Positions 40,100 to 49,040 of a stretch of DNA of 64,000 bases are shown in pieces. The translations under genes and the position numbers were made by a program. Each line of letters begins with the position of its first letter. The first letter of the stretch is position 1. This DNA is from Lichenicola sp965198575 (GTDB lineage: Bacteria > Pseudomonadota > Alphaproteobacteria > Acetobacterales > Acetobacteraceae): positions 868,001-932,000 of the forward strand of contig NZ_OZ240671.1 in assembly GCF_965198575.1 (NCBI RefSeq), in the 5' to 3' direction. Below the pieces are notes generated by a model. The model saw only the letters and a program-made list of their open reading frames with translations. It searched no databases and was not told the DNA's origin.

Positions 40100-43000
40100 G
40101 CGGGCTCTCCTAGGACGGCGGCATCGTGCGGAGCCCGGACTCCGGCAGGCTTGGCCGCCACGTTCTGGTTCCGGTGCAGCAACGCGAACACGCAGGGCAC
40201 GAACAGCAGCGTGGCGAAGGTCGCGACCAGCAGGCCGCCCACCACCGCCCGTCCGAGTGCGGCGTTCTGGGTGTTGCTGAACGACATCGGCAGCATCCCG
40301 ATGATCATCGCAAGTGCGGTCATCAGTACCGGCCGGATGCGCCCGTAGCCGGCCTCGATCGCCGCCAGCACCGCATTGCCGTGCGCGTCGAGCCGCTCGC
40401 GGGCGAAGGACACCACCAGGATCGAGTTCGCGGTCGCCGTTCCCATGCACATGATGGCGCCGGTCAGCGCCGGCACCGAGATCGTGGTGTGGGTCAGGAA
40501 CAGGCTCCAGGAGATGCCGGCGAGTGCCCCCGGGAGTGCCGTGATGATGATGAACGGGTCCAGCCACGACTGAAAGTTCACCACGATCACCAGGTAGATC
40601 AGCACGATCGACAGCGCGAGCCCGGCCAGCAGCTGGGCATAGGCGTCGTGCATCGTCGTCGCCTGGCCGCGCACCGCGATGCTGGCGCCATGCGGCAGGC
40701 TCGGCTGCATCTGGGCCACGATCCGCGCCACCCCGTCACTCACCCCGCCGAGATCGCGTCCTTCCGCATTGGCGAAGATGTCGATCACCGGCAGGATCGA
40801 GTAGTGCGACACCAGCCCCGGCGTCCCGGTCTGGCTGATCCGCGACAGCCCGCCGACCAGTTGCGGCGCCGCTCCGGACGGGTTGCCGTCGCCCTTGTCG
40901 ACCGGGATCGTCTCGAGCTCGTTCATGCCGGTGAGCTGGGTCTGCGGCGTCTGGATGTTGACCAGGTGCGACACCCCGGTGGTGGTATCGAGCCAGTAGG
41001 TCGGCGCCACCTGGCCACTGCCGGAGAGTGTCGCCAGCGCCGTGTTGGCGACGTCGCTCTCGGTCAGGCCGGTGCCCAGCGCGAAGCTGCGTCGCGAGCT
41101 GATCAGCAAGGTCGGCTGGCCCATGACCTGCTGGATGCGCACGTCGGCGATCCCCGGAACATGCTCCAGGCGCGCCACCATGCGGGTCGCATAGGCGTAA
41201 TTGGCATCGATGTTGCGCCCGGAGATCTGCACGTCGATCGGCGACGGCAGCCCGAAATTCAGGATCTTGGCGGTGATGTCGCCGGGCAGGAAGGTGAACT
41301 CGGTGCCGGGGAAGCGCTCGGTCAGGCCGGCGCGCAGGATCTGGCGGTCGCGGGGGATCGGCGACACCGGGTCGTCGAGCAGGATGGTGATGTCGCAATC
41401 CTGGTTGCCGACGGTCCCGGTGGAATTATACGCCTGGTTGATGCCGCTGGTCGGCTGGCCGCAATTGGCCAGGACGCTGACCACGTGCGGGGACAGCAGC
41501 TGGTGGATCTGCTGGTCGACCAGCACCGACGCCTTGCCGGCCTCCTCCAGCCGGGTGCCGATCGGCACGCGCATGTGCATGTCGATCTCGTCCGACTTGA
41601 TGCCGGGAAAGAAGTCCTGCCCGGCAAACGCCAGCAGCCCCATCGACAACAAAGCTGCCGCCGTGAACCCGGTGATGAACAGCCTGCGTCGCCGGACCAG
41701 CCCTTCCAGGATCACCCGGTAGCGGGTGCGGAACCGCGTGAAGCGTGCTTCGAAGCCGCGCTGGAAGCGTGCGAACGGTCCGGCCCGCTTGCCGTGGCCG
41801 GGCGACCGGTGCTCCGCGACCTGCGCCCGCAGCAGCCAGGCTGCCATCGTCGGCACGAGCGTGCGCGACAGGATGAAGGACGCGATCATCGCGAACACGA
41901 TCGCCTCTGCCAGCGGCAGGAACAGGTAGCCGGCGACGCCGCCCAGCTGGAACAGCGGCAGCCAGACGATGCAGATGCACAACGTGGACACGAAGGTCGG
42001 CACCACGATCTGGTTGGCGGCGTCGATGATCGCCTGTTCCAGCCCCTTCAGCTCGCCGTCGTCGCCGTGCATCTCGAGATGGGTGTCGATGTTCTCGATC
42101 ATCACCGTGGCGTCGTCGACCAGGATGCCGACGGCCAGCGCCAGCCCGCCCAGGGTCATCACGTTGATGGTCTGGCCGAGCCAGGACAGCACCAGGATCG
42201 AGCTCAGGATCGAGAGCGGGATCGAGGTGGCGATGATCAGCGTCGAGCGCCAGCTGCCGAGGAACAGCAGCACCACCAGGCCGGTCAGGCAGGCCGCCGT
42301 CAGCATCTCCTTCAGCACGTCGGTCACGGAGTCGCGCACGAACCCGGAGGCGTCGTTCATCGGCAGGATGGTGACGCCCGGCGGCAGCGTCGCCTCGATG
42401 TGTGGCAGCGCCGCCTTGACGCCGCTCACCACGTCGAGGGTCGAGGCGTCGCCGGTTTTAAGGATCTGGATCAGCACCGACTGGTGGCCGTGCACCAGCA
42501 CCATGTTCTGCTGCGGCGGGCCGCCGCGATGCACCCAGGCGACGTCGCGCAGATACACCACCGCGTTGCCGACCTGCTTGATCGGCAGGTTGTTGAAGCT
42601 GGCGATCTCGGCCGGCGTCGCGTTGGTCTCGACCATGTAGTCGATGGCGCCGATCTTCTGGTCGCCGGCCGGCAGCACGATGTTCTGGTTGGCGAGCGCC
42701 CGTCCGACATCGGTTGCCGACAGCCCATGGGCCAGCAATGCGGTCTGGTTGAGGTCGACCTCGACGTTGCTGGCGGTGCCGCCGTAGGGCGACGGGATCG
42801 CCGTGCCCGGAACCGACACCAGCGCCGGGCGGATCAGGTTCGAGGCCATGTCGTAGAGCTCGGACCCGGTCAGCGTGTCCGAGGAGACCTGCAGGTCGAG
42901 CACCGGCACCGAGGAGGCATCGAACGCCAGCACCTGCGGCGGGGTGATGCCGGTGGGCATCTGCTTCAGCACGGTCTGCGAGATCGAGGTGATCTGCGCC

Positions 43001-43320
43001 TGCGCCGCGGCGACGTCGGTGCCCGGCTGGAAGAAGATCTTGACGATGCCACGCCCATACAGGGACTGGCTCTCGATATGCTCGATGTTGTTGACCGTCG
43101 CGGTCAGCGCGCGCTCGTAATAATAGATGACGCGACCCGACATGTCCTGCGGCATCAGGCCGCCATAGGTCCAGACCACCGCCACCACCGGCACCCGGAT
43201 GCCGGGGAAGATGTCGGTGGGGGTCTTCCGGACGGCCATGCCGCCGAACAGCAGGATCACGATCGCCAGCACGACGAAGGTGAGCGGCCGCCGCAGGGCG
43301 ACGAGGACGATCGCGTTCAT
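40096..43320 (-). CDS. RND efflux permease (AcrB/MexB-like superfamily)
   Basis: A 1074-residue inner membrane proton antiporter with the usual twelve helices and two large periplasmic loops. The proton relay in helix 4 is GILVDDATVMIENID, with the paired Asp. The second half has SIVLIYLVIVVNFQSWLDP and TATANSILVVSFARERLDAH. No CzcA-type metal motif is evident, so drug-, solvent- or lipid-like substrates are more likely than heavy metals. First gene of the three-gene operon. No regulator is adjacent; the next gene upstream on this strand encodes a Gly/Tyr-rich lipoprotein. Confidence 0.95.
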   Translation of the reverse strand: MNAIVLVALRRPLTFVVLAIVILLFGGMAVRKTPTDIFPGIRVPVVAVVWTYGGLMPQDMSGRVIYYYERALTATVNNIEHIESQSLYGRGIVKIFFQPGTDVAAAQAQITSISQTVLKQMPTGITPPQVLAFDASSVPVLDLQVSSDTLTGSELYDMASNLIRPALVSVPGTAIPSPYGGTASNVEVDLNQTALLAHGLSATDVGRALANQNIVLPAGDQKIGAIDYMVETNATPAEIASFNNLPIKQVGNAVVYLRDVAWVHRGGPPQQNMVLVHGHQSVLIQILKTGDASTLDVVSGVKAALPHIEATLPPGVTILPMNDASGFVRDSVTDVLKEMLTAACLTGLVVLLFLGSWRSTLIIATSIPLSILSSILVLSWLGQTINVMTLGGLALAVGILVDDATVMIENIDTHLEMHGDDGELKGLEQAIIDAANQIVVPTFVSTLCICIVWLPLFQLGGVAGYLFLPLAEAIVFAMIASFILSRTLVPTMAAWLLRAQVAEHRSPGHGKRAGPFARFQRGFEARFTRFRTRYRVILEGLVRRRRLFITGFTAAALLSMGLLAFAGQDFFPGIKSDEIDMHMRVPIGTRLEEAGKASVLVDQQIHQLLSPHVVSVLANCGQPTSGINQAYNSTGTVGNQDCDITILLDDPVSPIPRDRQILRAGLTERFPGTEFTFLPGDITAKILNFGLPSPIDVQISGRNIDANYAYATRMVARLEHVPGIADVRIQQVMGQPTLLISSRRSFALGTGLTESDVANTALATLSGSGQVAPTYWLDTTTGVSHLVNIQTPQTQLTGMNELETIPVDKGDGNPSGAAPQLVGGLSRISQTGTPGLVSHYSILPVIDIFANAEGRDLGGVSDGVARIVAQMQPSLPHGASIAVRGQATTMHDAYAQLLAGLALSIVLIYLVIVVNFQSWLDPFIIITALPGALAGISWSLFLTHTTISVPALTGAIMCMGTATANSILVVSFARERLDAHGNAVLAAIEAGYGRIRPVLMTALAMIIGMLPMSFSNTQNAALGRAVVGGLLVATFATLLFVPCVFALLHRNQNVAAKPAGVRAPHDAAVLGEPA

Positions 43321-43511
43321 GCGCGGGGTTGGACCGTCCGTGCGGCGATCGACGCGCGCCGCCTCTCACCCTGTCCAACGTCGCCCATTCGCCACCGCCC
43401 CTGCGCTCATGTCCGGCGATGCTGCTATGGCATGAGCCCGGGGCGACCAATGAAATAAGAATTTAGGACAGTGCGGGCAGCCTCGCGAAAAGCTGGACCG
43501 GCAGTCCGGGA

Positions 43512-43988
43512 TCAGCGACCGCCGTGGCCGCCGCCACCACCACCACCGCCGTGGCCACCACCACCGCCGCCACCGCCGTGGAAGCCGCCGCCGCCGCCAT
43601 ACCCGCCATGACCGAAGCCGCCGCGGCCATAACCGCCGTACCCGCCGCGCCCGTAGCCACCGTATCCACCACGTCCGTATCCGCGATACCCGCCATAGAA
43701 GCCGCGGCCATAGAACCCGTAGCCGCAGCATCCGTAGCCGAAGCCGCCATAGCCCAGGCCATACAAGCCGTATCCGTAACCGTAGCCATATCCGTAGCCA
43801 CCATAGCCGTAGCCGCCCCAGGCCGGCCCGTAGCCCCACCCCGACCAGTAGCCGCCATCGCCGTAGGGGTAGCCGGCATAGCCATAACCGCCATAGCCGG
43901 CCGGGTAGTACTCGCATCCGGACAAGGTCAGGAGTGCTGCAGCGGCTGCGACGAGGCGCAGCGACCTGGTGCGTGGTGGATGGGGCAT
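43512..43988 (-). CDS. Gly/Tyr-rich lipoprotein
   Basis: A 158-residue protein from ATG 43988. Its signal peptide ends in LTLSGC (lipidation at Cys25). The mature part is almost entirely Gly, Tyr, Arg and His in short repeats, first GYGYGYGYG-like, then RGGYGGYGRGGYGGYGRGG, then poly-Gly with His. A Cys-Cys pair lies in GYGCCGYGFYG. Low complexity prevents assignment by homology. Such proteins are common as outer membrane or surface proteins of acidophilic alphaproteobacteria. An upstream ATG at 44012 is possible, but the lipoprotein signal fits the chosen one. Confidence 0.75.
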   Translation of the reverse strand: MPHPPRTRSLRLVAAAAALLTLSGCEYYPAGYGGYGYAGYPYGDGGYWSGWGYGPAWGGYGYGGYGYGYGYGYGLYGLGYGGFGYGCCGYGFYGRGFYGGYRGYGRGGYGGYGRGGYGGYGRGGFGHGGYGGGGGFHGGGGGGGGHGGGGGGGGHGGR

Positions 43989-44108
43989 GATGTTTCTTTC
44001 GGCCTGCGACATGACTTGGCCGAACCTTAACGCAACGACACGGCGTCCGGATCACTCAAGGCGCGTGCCGGGCTTGCATCGGAGTGTGACAGCCGCCAGT
44101 GCCAGCCT

Positions 44109-45242
44109 TCACCGAAACACGATCTCCACCCTACGGTTCTGCGGCTCGCGCGCGTTCGGGCCGGTCGGCACCAGCGGATTGGTCTCGCCGTATCCGTGGA
44201 CGCCGATCGCCGATGCCGGCACGCCGTCCCGGATCAACGCCGCGCGGACGCTGTCGGCGCGGCGGAGCGACAGGCGCCGGTTGTAGTCCCGGCCGCGGTC
44301 GCCCGGCAGTTCGTGCGAGGTGTCGGCATAGCCATCGACCTCGAGGGTGGTCGTCTGCACGTGCTCGGCATTGCGGGCGGCCTCCTCGACGACGCCGGCG
44401 GCGCGCGACGTGAGGGCCGCACTGTCCCAGTCGAAGAACACCAGGTAGCTGCGTGCGGGTGCCGGTGCAGGCACCGCGACCGGCTCCGGCGCCATGCGGG
44501 CCGGCGGTGGTGGCGGGTTGTCGAAGCTGTAGCGCAGCCCGACCAGGATCTCGTGGTTGAAGATGTTGTTGAACGTCGAGTGCTCGGCTTGCTCTGTCCC
44601 GGTATCGGGGTTTCTTGCCAGCCCGCGATAATAGGCGCCCGGCGAGTCGACGCCGATCAGGCGATATTCGAGTGTCAGGGCGAGGCCACGTACCGGTGTA
44701 GCAATCGCAGCGCCGGCGATACCCTGATAGGCGAAATTGCCTCTGGCCTCGGCGGGAAGATGCCCGGGCCTCTCGCTGTATGAAATCGAATTGACATGAT
44801 CGAGTTCGACCTCGCGATAGCCGGCGCCGAGACCGAGATAGGGCGTGACCGGCAGGCCAAGGTTGAAGTCGTAGAGCACGTTGCCGAAGCCACCGTACTG
44901 CTGCTCATGACCCGTAGTACGAAGAGGCAAATATTGCGGCGCCAGTTCGACGCCGTGTGCCTGGTTATAGGAATACGAGCCCTCTACTTCGAAACGCAGC
45001 CCGTTGCCGAGGCCGTACCCGACCGCGCCGGACGCCGCCCCACCGGGATCGAACGCGTAGTGACGCGGCGCCGGCCCGAACCCGGAATCCTTGACGTTCT
45101 CGTTCTGCAGGAAATCGACGCCGCCCCCGAGATGGACATAGGGACCGGTGATCGGCTGGGCATGGGCCATGACCGGCCCGAACACGACACTGAGGGAGGC
45201 AAGGAGAAGGCTTCTGCTGTTCACGCTATCGATCCGCTTCAT
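44109..45242 (-). CDS. OmpA-family outer membrane protein
   Basis: A 377-residue protein from ATG 45242, with a signal peptide (LLLASLSVVFGPVMAHA). Residues about 25-240 alternate as an eight-stranded beta-barrel (GPYVHLGGGVDFLQ, GLRFEVEGSYSYN, ILVGLRYSFDNPP). A Pro-rich linker follows, then the OmpA C-terminal domain binding peptidoglycan: VDGYADTSHELP, then YNRRLSLRRADSVRAALI and VHGYGETNPLVPT. The Asp and Arg expected to bind diaminopimelate are present. It anchors the outer membrane to the wall and may form a small pore. A start three codons upstream is possible. Confidence 0.92.
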   Translation of the reverse strand: MKRIDSVNSRSLLLASLSVVFGPVMAHAQPITGPYVHLGGGVDFLQNENVKDSGFGPAPRHYAFDPGGAASGAVGYGLGNGLRFEVEGSYSYNQAHGVELAPQYLPLRTTGHEQQYGGFGNVLYDFNLGLPVTPYLGLGAGYREVELDHVNSISYSERPGHLPAEARGNFAYQGIAGAAIATPVRGLALTLEYRLIGVDSPGAYYRGLARNPDTGTEQAEHSTFNNIFNHEILVGLRYSFDNPPPPPARMAPEPVAVPAPAPARSYLVFFDWDSAALTSRAAGVVEEAARNAEHVQTTTLEVDGYADTSHELPGDRGRDYNRRLSLRRADSVRAALIRDGVPASAIGVHGYGETNPLVPTGPNAREPQNRRVEIVFR

Positions 45243-45945
45243 GCAGATCATTCCGGTAGCAGCGCCGGTTTCATGTCACAACATGTCTCGTGCGGATATT
45301 CGCGCGTCCACCAGCAGGTGCGGCAAGAATGGCACAGACGATTGCCGGTTCTTTCATCTGGATGACGCTCGTCTCAGGAATAATCAGGACGTGCGGTGCC
45401 TATTGTATCAGTCGCGTTACTCGCTGGGCGAAAAGCTACATCCGGTCGAATTTTCCAATCGGTGGCCCACGTGCGCCGTGACCGCGGCACAAAAATGGGG
45501 ACAGGCGGTCCACGGCCTGATCGGTGTCGCATTTATTCCCGACCGTCACGTCTGCCGCGCGTCGCCCCTGGCAGGGCTGGAGAAACCGGTTGGCCCCACA
45601 GTATTTGATGAAGTAGTGCCCGGTAACCGAAGTCGACAACCTTCATGATCAACCGTCCCAAGCAACCACAGCATCCCGCACAGGAGCCCGAACGGCCTTA
45701 TCCAGCGGCCTCTGCAACCGACCGCGAGCAGCGGCTCACTGGATTAGGATCCTGTTCATGGATGAGGGCACGTCGGGGGCAAGATCAGATTGCGTTGCGT
45801 CTCGAGTAAAGACTAGGCTGGACTGAGTGAGGCGGCCGGCTTCGACAGAGGAGGGCTCAGTCATGACCCTGTCGAGGCTGCCGGCATTCCGACCTGCCTA
45901 TATTTGAAATCGTGTGAACGTCTATTCGCAGCTTCGGGAGATTCT
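45243..45945. other. 703-base region without a recognisable gene
   Basis: This gap between the divergent OmpA gene and a small lipoprotein gene is noticeably less GC-rich than its surroundings. Its longest open frames (45148-45648 plus; 45436-45639 minus) show no signal or known motif. I see no transposase remnant. At 45836-45884 there is an imperfect inverted repeat that encloses a ribosome binding site and a 14-codon frame. The region may be decayed or recently acquired DNA. Confidence 0.5.
45836..45884 (+). repeat. Inverted repeat enclosing a ribosome binding site and start codon
   Basis: CCGGC-TTCGACAG (45836-45848) pairs with CTGTCGAG-GC...CCGG (45869-45884), leaving a 20-base loop that contains GGAGGG and an ATG (45863). 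The ATG opens a 14-codon frame (MTLSRLPAFRPAYI, stop at 45905-45907) just upstream of the 133-residue lipoprotein gene. It could be a translation-regulating leader or merely a decayed element end. Confidence 0.4.
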
Positions 45946-46347
45946 ATGCCGGACAGAACATTTTTTGAATCGGTCGCGAAAAACGCCTCTCTGGTTTTCC
46001 TCACGTTGCTGCTCACACAGTGTTCGTCTACCAGGAGCGGCAATCGAGGGACATCCGACGTCGCGTGTATGCGGCAACAGATAGCGGAACTTCCTGTCGG
46101 CACCAACAATACGTTGGCAGAAGACGCACATGCGTGTCATGTAAAAGTCCCCGACCTTTCCAACGATTCCGACCTGCAGCAGCGGGCAAATGTCGAAGGC
46201 CTGGCTTTCATGAAGACTGTCGTGTCTTCTGGTGGAACAAGCCGATACTATTGTCGTCCATCCGCGTCCATCTGGGGTAAGCGCTGGAGCCCTTACCCGT
46301 CCAATGATGGCTGCCGCTTGGTCAAATCCACTGCAGCTTCGAGTTGA
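45946..46347 (+). CDS. Small probable lipoprotein of unknown function
   Basis: A 133-residue protein starting at ATG 45946, with a GGGAG ribosome binding site seven bases upstream. The N-terminal signal VAKNASLVFLTLLLTQC carries a lipobox (LLTQC, Cys26). Three further Cys in the mature part (DVACM, DAHAC, SRYYC, plus GCRL near the end) could form disulphides. Base composition is poorer in GC than in neighbouring genes, suggesting transfer. The family is not recognised. A longer frame upstream to 45904 has no ribosome binding site. Confidence 0.6.
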   Translation: MPDRTFFESVAKNASLVFLTLLLTQCSSTRSGNRGTSDVACMRQQIAELPVGTNNTLAEDAHACHVKVPDLSNDSDLQQRANVEGLAFMKTVVSSGGTSRYYCRPSASIWGKRWSPYPSNDGCRLVKSTAASS

Positions 46348-46427
46348 GATAGGCTGCAATATCCAGAGCATGATCGGCTTCGTTTCAGCCCTGGGTGGCA
46401 ACGGGCTCGTCGATCGGCAGAAACCGC

Positions 46428-47864
46428 TCAAGCCGGAAAAATCACCTCGAACACCATGCCCGGCCGGTCGCCGACACCGGCGCCGGTCGACATGACGATC
46501 TGCGCCGAATGCAGCCGGGCAATGGCGGCGACCAGGCTCAATCCCAGGCCGCTGCCGCCGATATGCCGGCTCTTGTCGGACCGATAGAAGCGCCCCAGCA
46601 CCGCCTGCTGCTCGGACACCGCAATCCCGATGCCGGTATCGACCACGCGCAGCACGGCCCGGCCATCCAGGTGCCCGGCCACAACGCTGACCACCCCACC
46701 CGAGGGCGTGAACTTGATCGCGTTGTCGACCAGGTTCGCGGCCAGCTCGATCAGCAGGTCGCGGTCGCCGGCGAGCATCACCGCCGCACCCGGAACCAGC
46801 ACGAGCTCATTGCCCGCAGCCTCGGCCACCGGCTCGTAGAGCTCGACGATGTCGGCCGCGATCTGCCGCAGATCGACCGACGCAAAGCCGCCCCGCCGGC
46901 GCCCGCTCTCGATCTCGCCGATCCGCAGCAGGGCGGTAATGATCGCGAAACACTGGTCGAGATCCAGGATCGCCCGGTCGATCGCCGCCTGCTGGGCCAC
47001 CACGGCCTGCCCGGCACTTTCGGCCGGACGCAGCCTGGTGCGGTCGAGGCCGGCACGCACCCGGGCCAGTGGCGTGCGCAGGTCGTGCGCGATGTCGTCG
47101 CCGACGCCCTTGATCTCGTCGAGCAGCTGCTCGAGCCGGTCCAGCATCCGGTTCACGCTGACCGCCAGCCGCTCCATCTCGTCATGCGCGCGCGCCGGCA
47201 TCAGCGCCGCCCCGGCCGCCATCGGCATGCCGCCATGGCGCCCGACCGGCAGGCGTTCGTGCAGGCCGCCCTGCATGATGCGGTCGATCGCCAGGTGGAT
47301 CCGGTCGACCCGCACCAGCGCCCGCCGACTGAGCCAGATCCCCGCCAGCAGCGAGAAGGCCAGCGCCGGGATCAGGCAGGTCTCCAGCGCCTGCAGCACG
47401 ATGCTGCGGATCTGCTGCAGGTCGCGCAGGCCGCGGCCGATCACCAGCACCCGGCCGCCCGCCACCGGCAGCGCCTCGGCACGGATCGTGCGCACGCCCT
47501 GGTCGATCGGATGCACGGTGATCTCGCGGATCGCGCCATCCACCGGCAGCGTCTCCGGCCACACCGTCAGATTACCGGCGATCGGCTGCCGGTCGGCATC
47601 GAACAGCCCGGCCGCGGTGACCAGCAGGCGCAGGTCGGTACTGGCCCAGAGCCGCATCTGCTCCTGCAGGTCGGGGGCGGGTTCGGCGGCCATCAGTGCC
47701 GCCTCCCGGTCTAGCAGCCGGTCGGCGCGTTCCACCTCGTAGGCCGTGGTGCGCCAGTAGATCAGCGCGAACTGCAGCACGGTTACGCCGGCCAGCACCA
47801 CGCAGGCACCCAGCGTCAGCCGGAATGCCGCGGTCGAGAACATGTCTGGCAGGAGGCGCCGCAT
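46428..47864 (-). CDS. Sensor histidine kinase
   Basis: A 478-residue transmembrane sensor. Helices at about 14-36 and 155-178 flank a periplasmic domain of about 120 residues. HAMP follows at about 180-250. The phosphoacceptor is His260 in DDIAHDLRTPLARVR. The ATPase domain shows the N box (ELAANLVDNAIKFT), G1 box (VDTGIGI) and G2 box (GGSGLGLSLV). The stimulus is unknown. Its probable partner response regulator lies at 49041-49808 on the same strand, separated by an antisense aldo/keto reductase, an unusual arrangement. Start at 47864; a Met at residue 8 is an alternative. Confidence 0.92.
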   Translation of the reverse strand: MRRLLPDMFSTAAFRLTLGACVVLAGVTVLQFALIYWRTTAYEVERADRLLDREAALMAAEPAPDLQEQMRLWASTDLRLLVTAAGLFDADRQPIAGNLTVWPETLPVDGAIREITVHPIDQGVRTIRAEALPVAGGRVLVIGRGLRDLQQIRSIVLQALETCLIPALAFSLLAGIWLSRRALVRVDRIHLAIDRIMQGGLHERLPVGRHGGMPMAAGAALMPARAHDEMERLAVSVNRMLDRLEQLLDEIKGVGDDIAHDLRTPLARVRAGLDRTRLRPAESAGQAVVAQQAAIDRAILDLDQCFAIITALLRIGEIESGRRRGGFASVDLRQIAADIVELYEPVAEAAGNELVLVPGAAVMLAGDRDLLIELAANLVDNAIKFTPSGGVVSVVAGHLDGRAVLRVVDTGIGIAVSEQQAVLGRFYRSDKSRHIGGSGLGLSLVAAIARLHSAQIVMSTGAGVGDRPGMVFEVIFPA

Positions 47865-47990
47865 CCCCGGCTGGTATCGCGGATCGCGGGCGCTGTCTCC
47901 CTGGCGCCGGCTCGAGCCCAGGATGGCGAACCCGCACAACCGGCAGCCGTTGGCGAGATACCCTTGCCCGCCCGTCAGGAGATCGCCCCG

Positions 47991-49028
47991 ATGCCCAATA
48001 CCCCCGTGCTGCCCGTGAGCCGCGTCGCCGACCCGGCCGACCTGCTGTTCGTGACCGATCCGGGCGAGCGGCGTGGCGACATGCTGTACCGGCGCTTCGG
48101 TACAACCGACGAGATGATCTCGGCGATCGGCATGGGCGGCTTCCATCTCGGCAAGAGCGTGCTGACCGACGACGAGGCGGTCAGGCTCGTGCACGAGGGC
48201 GTCGATCGCGGCATCAACTTCATTGATAACTGCTGGGACTACAACGAGGGCCGCTCCGAGCTGCGGGTCGGGACCGCGCTCTCCCAGGCCGAATACCGCG
48301 ACAAGGTCTATCTGATGACCAAGATCGACGGCCGCACGAAACAGGAAGCCGCGCGCCAGATCGACACGTCGCTGATGCGGATGCGCACCGACCGCATCGA
48401 CCTGGTGCAGCACCACGAGATCATCCGCTTCGACGATCCCGACCGGGTGTTCGCCGAGGGCGGTGCGATGGAGGCGCTGGTCGAGGCGAAACAGGCCGGC
48501 AAGCTGCGCCATATCGGATTTACCGGGCACAAGGATCCGCGCATCCATCTCCAGATGCTGGCGGTCGCAGAGGAGCACGGGTTCCACTTCGATGCCGTGC
48601 AGATGCCGCTCAACATCATGGACGCGCATTTCCGCAGCTTCGCGCACGGGGTGTTGCCGTATCTGGTCGGGCACGGGATCGCGGTGCTGGGGATGAAGAG
48701 CTTCGGCGACGGCGTGCTGCTGAAGAGCGACGCCCCGATCAGGCCGATCGAGTATCTGCACTACTCGCTGAACCTGCCGACCTCGGTGGTCATCACCGGC
48801 ATCCAGAACAGGCGCGATCTCGACCAGGCCTTCGAGGCGGTGCGCAGCTTCCAGCCGATGGACAAGGCCGGCGTTGCCGAGCTGCTGTCGCGCAGCCGGC
48901 CCTATGCGCTCGAGGGCAAGTACGAGCTGTTCAAGACCAGCGCCACCTTCGACGGCACCGCCAAGTCGGCCGAGTGGCTCGGCGACGAGGTCGAGGCGGT
49001 GCAGCAACTCGCACCCGTCATGGAGTGA
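47991..49028 (+). CDS. Aldo/keto reductase
   Basis: A 345-residue NAD(P)H-dependent oxidoreductase of the AKR superfamily. The catalytic tetrad is visible: Asp79 in FIDNCWDY, Tyr84, Lys111 in LMTKIDG, and His141 or His142 in LVQHHE. The protein begins about 45 residues before the barrel (RFGTTDEMISAIGMGGFHLG). The ATG at 47991 has AGGAG nine bases upstream. The gene lies antisense between the sensor kinase and the response regulator, and its end is 12 bases from the regulator stop. The physiological substrate is unknown. Confidence 0.9.
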   Translation: MPNTPVLPVSRVADPADLLFVTDPGERRGDMLYRRFGTTDEMISAIGMGGFHLGKSVLTDDEAVRLVHEGVDRGINFIDNCWDYNEGRSELRVGTALSQAEYRDKVYLMTKIDGRTKQEAARQIDTSLMRMRTDRIDLVQHHEIIRFDDPDRVFAEGGAMEALVEAKQAGKLRHIGFTGHKDPRIHLQMLAVAEEHGFHFDAVQMPLNIMDAHFRSFAHGVLPYLVGHGIAVLGMKSFGDGVLLKSDAPIRPIEYLHYSLNLPTSVVITGIQNRRDLDQAFEAVRSFQPMDKAGVAELLSRSRPYALEGKYELFKTSATFDGTAKSAEWLGDEVEAVQQLAPVME

Positions 49029-49040
49029 CCGCGAGCGCCG

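Noticed and set aside
43512..43988. Possible CRISPR array or satellite because of short repeated units
   Set aside because: The repeats are in-frame Gly/Tyr codons of varied length within an open reading frame with a signal peptide. There are no constant repeats with unique spacers.
45243..45945. Insertion sequence remnant
   Set aside because: No transposase motif, target duplication or matching terminal repeats could be shown. Only a local inverted repeat is present.
46428..49007. Apparent fusion of the histidine kinase with an extra 380-residue N-terminal region
   Set aside because: The extra part is antisense to the complete aldo/keto reductase gene. The kinase has its own start with a membrane helix at 47864.
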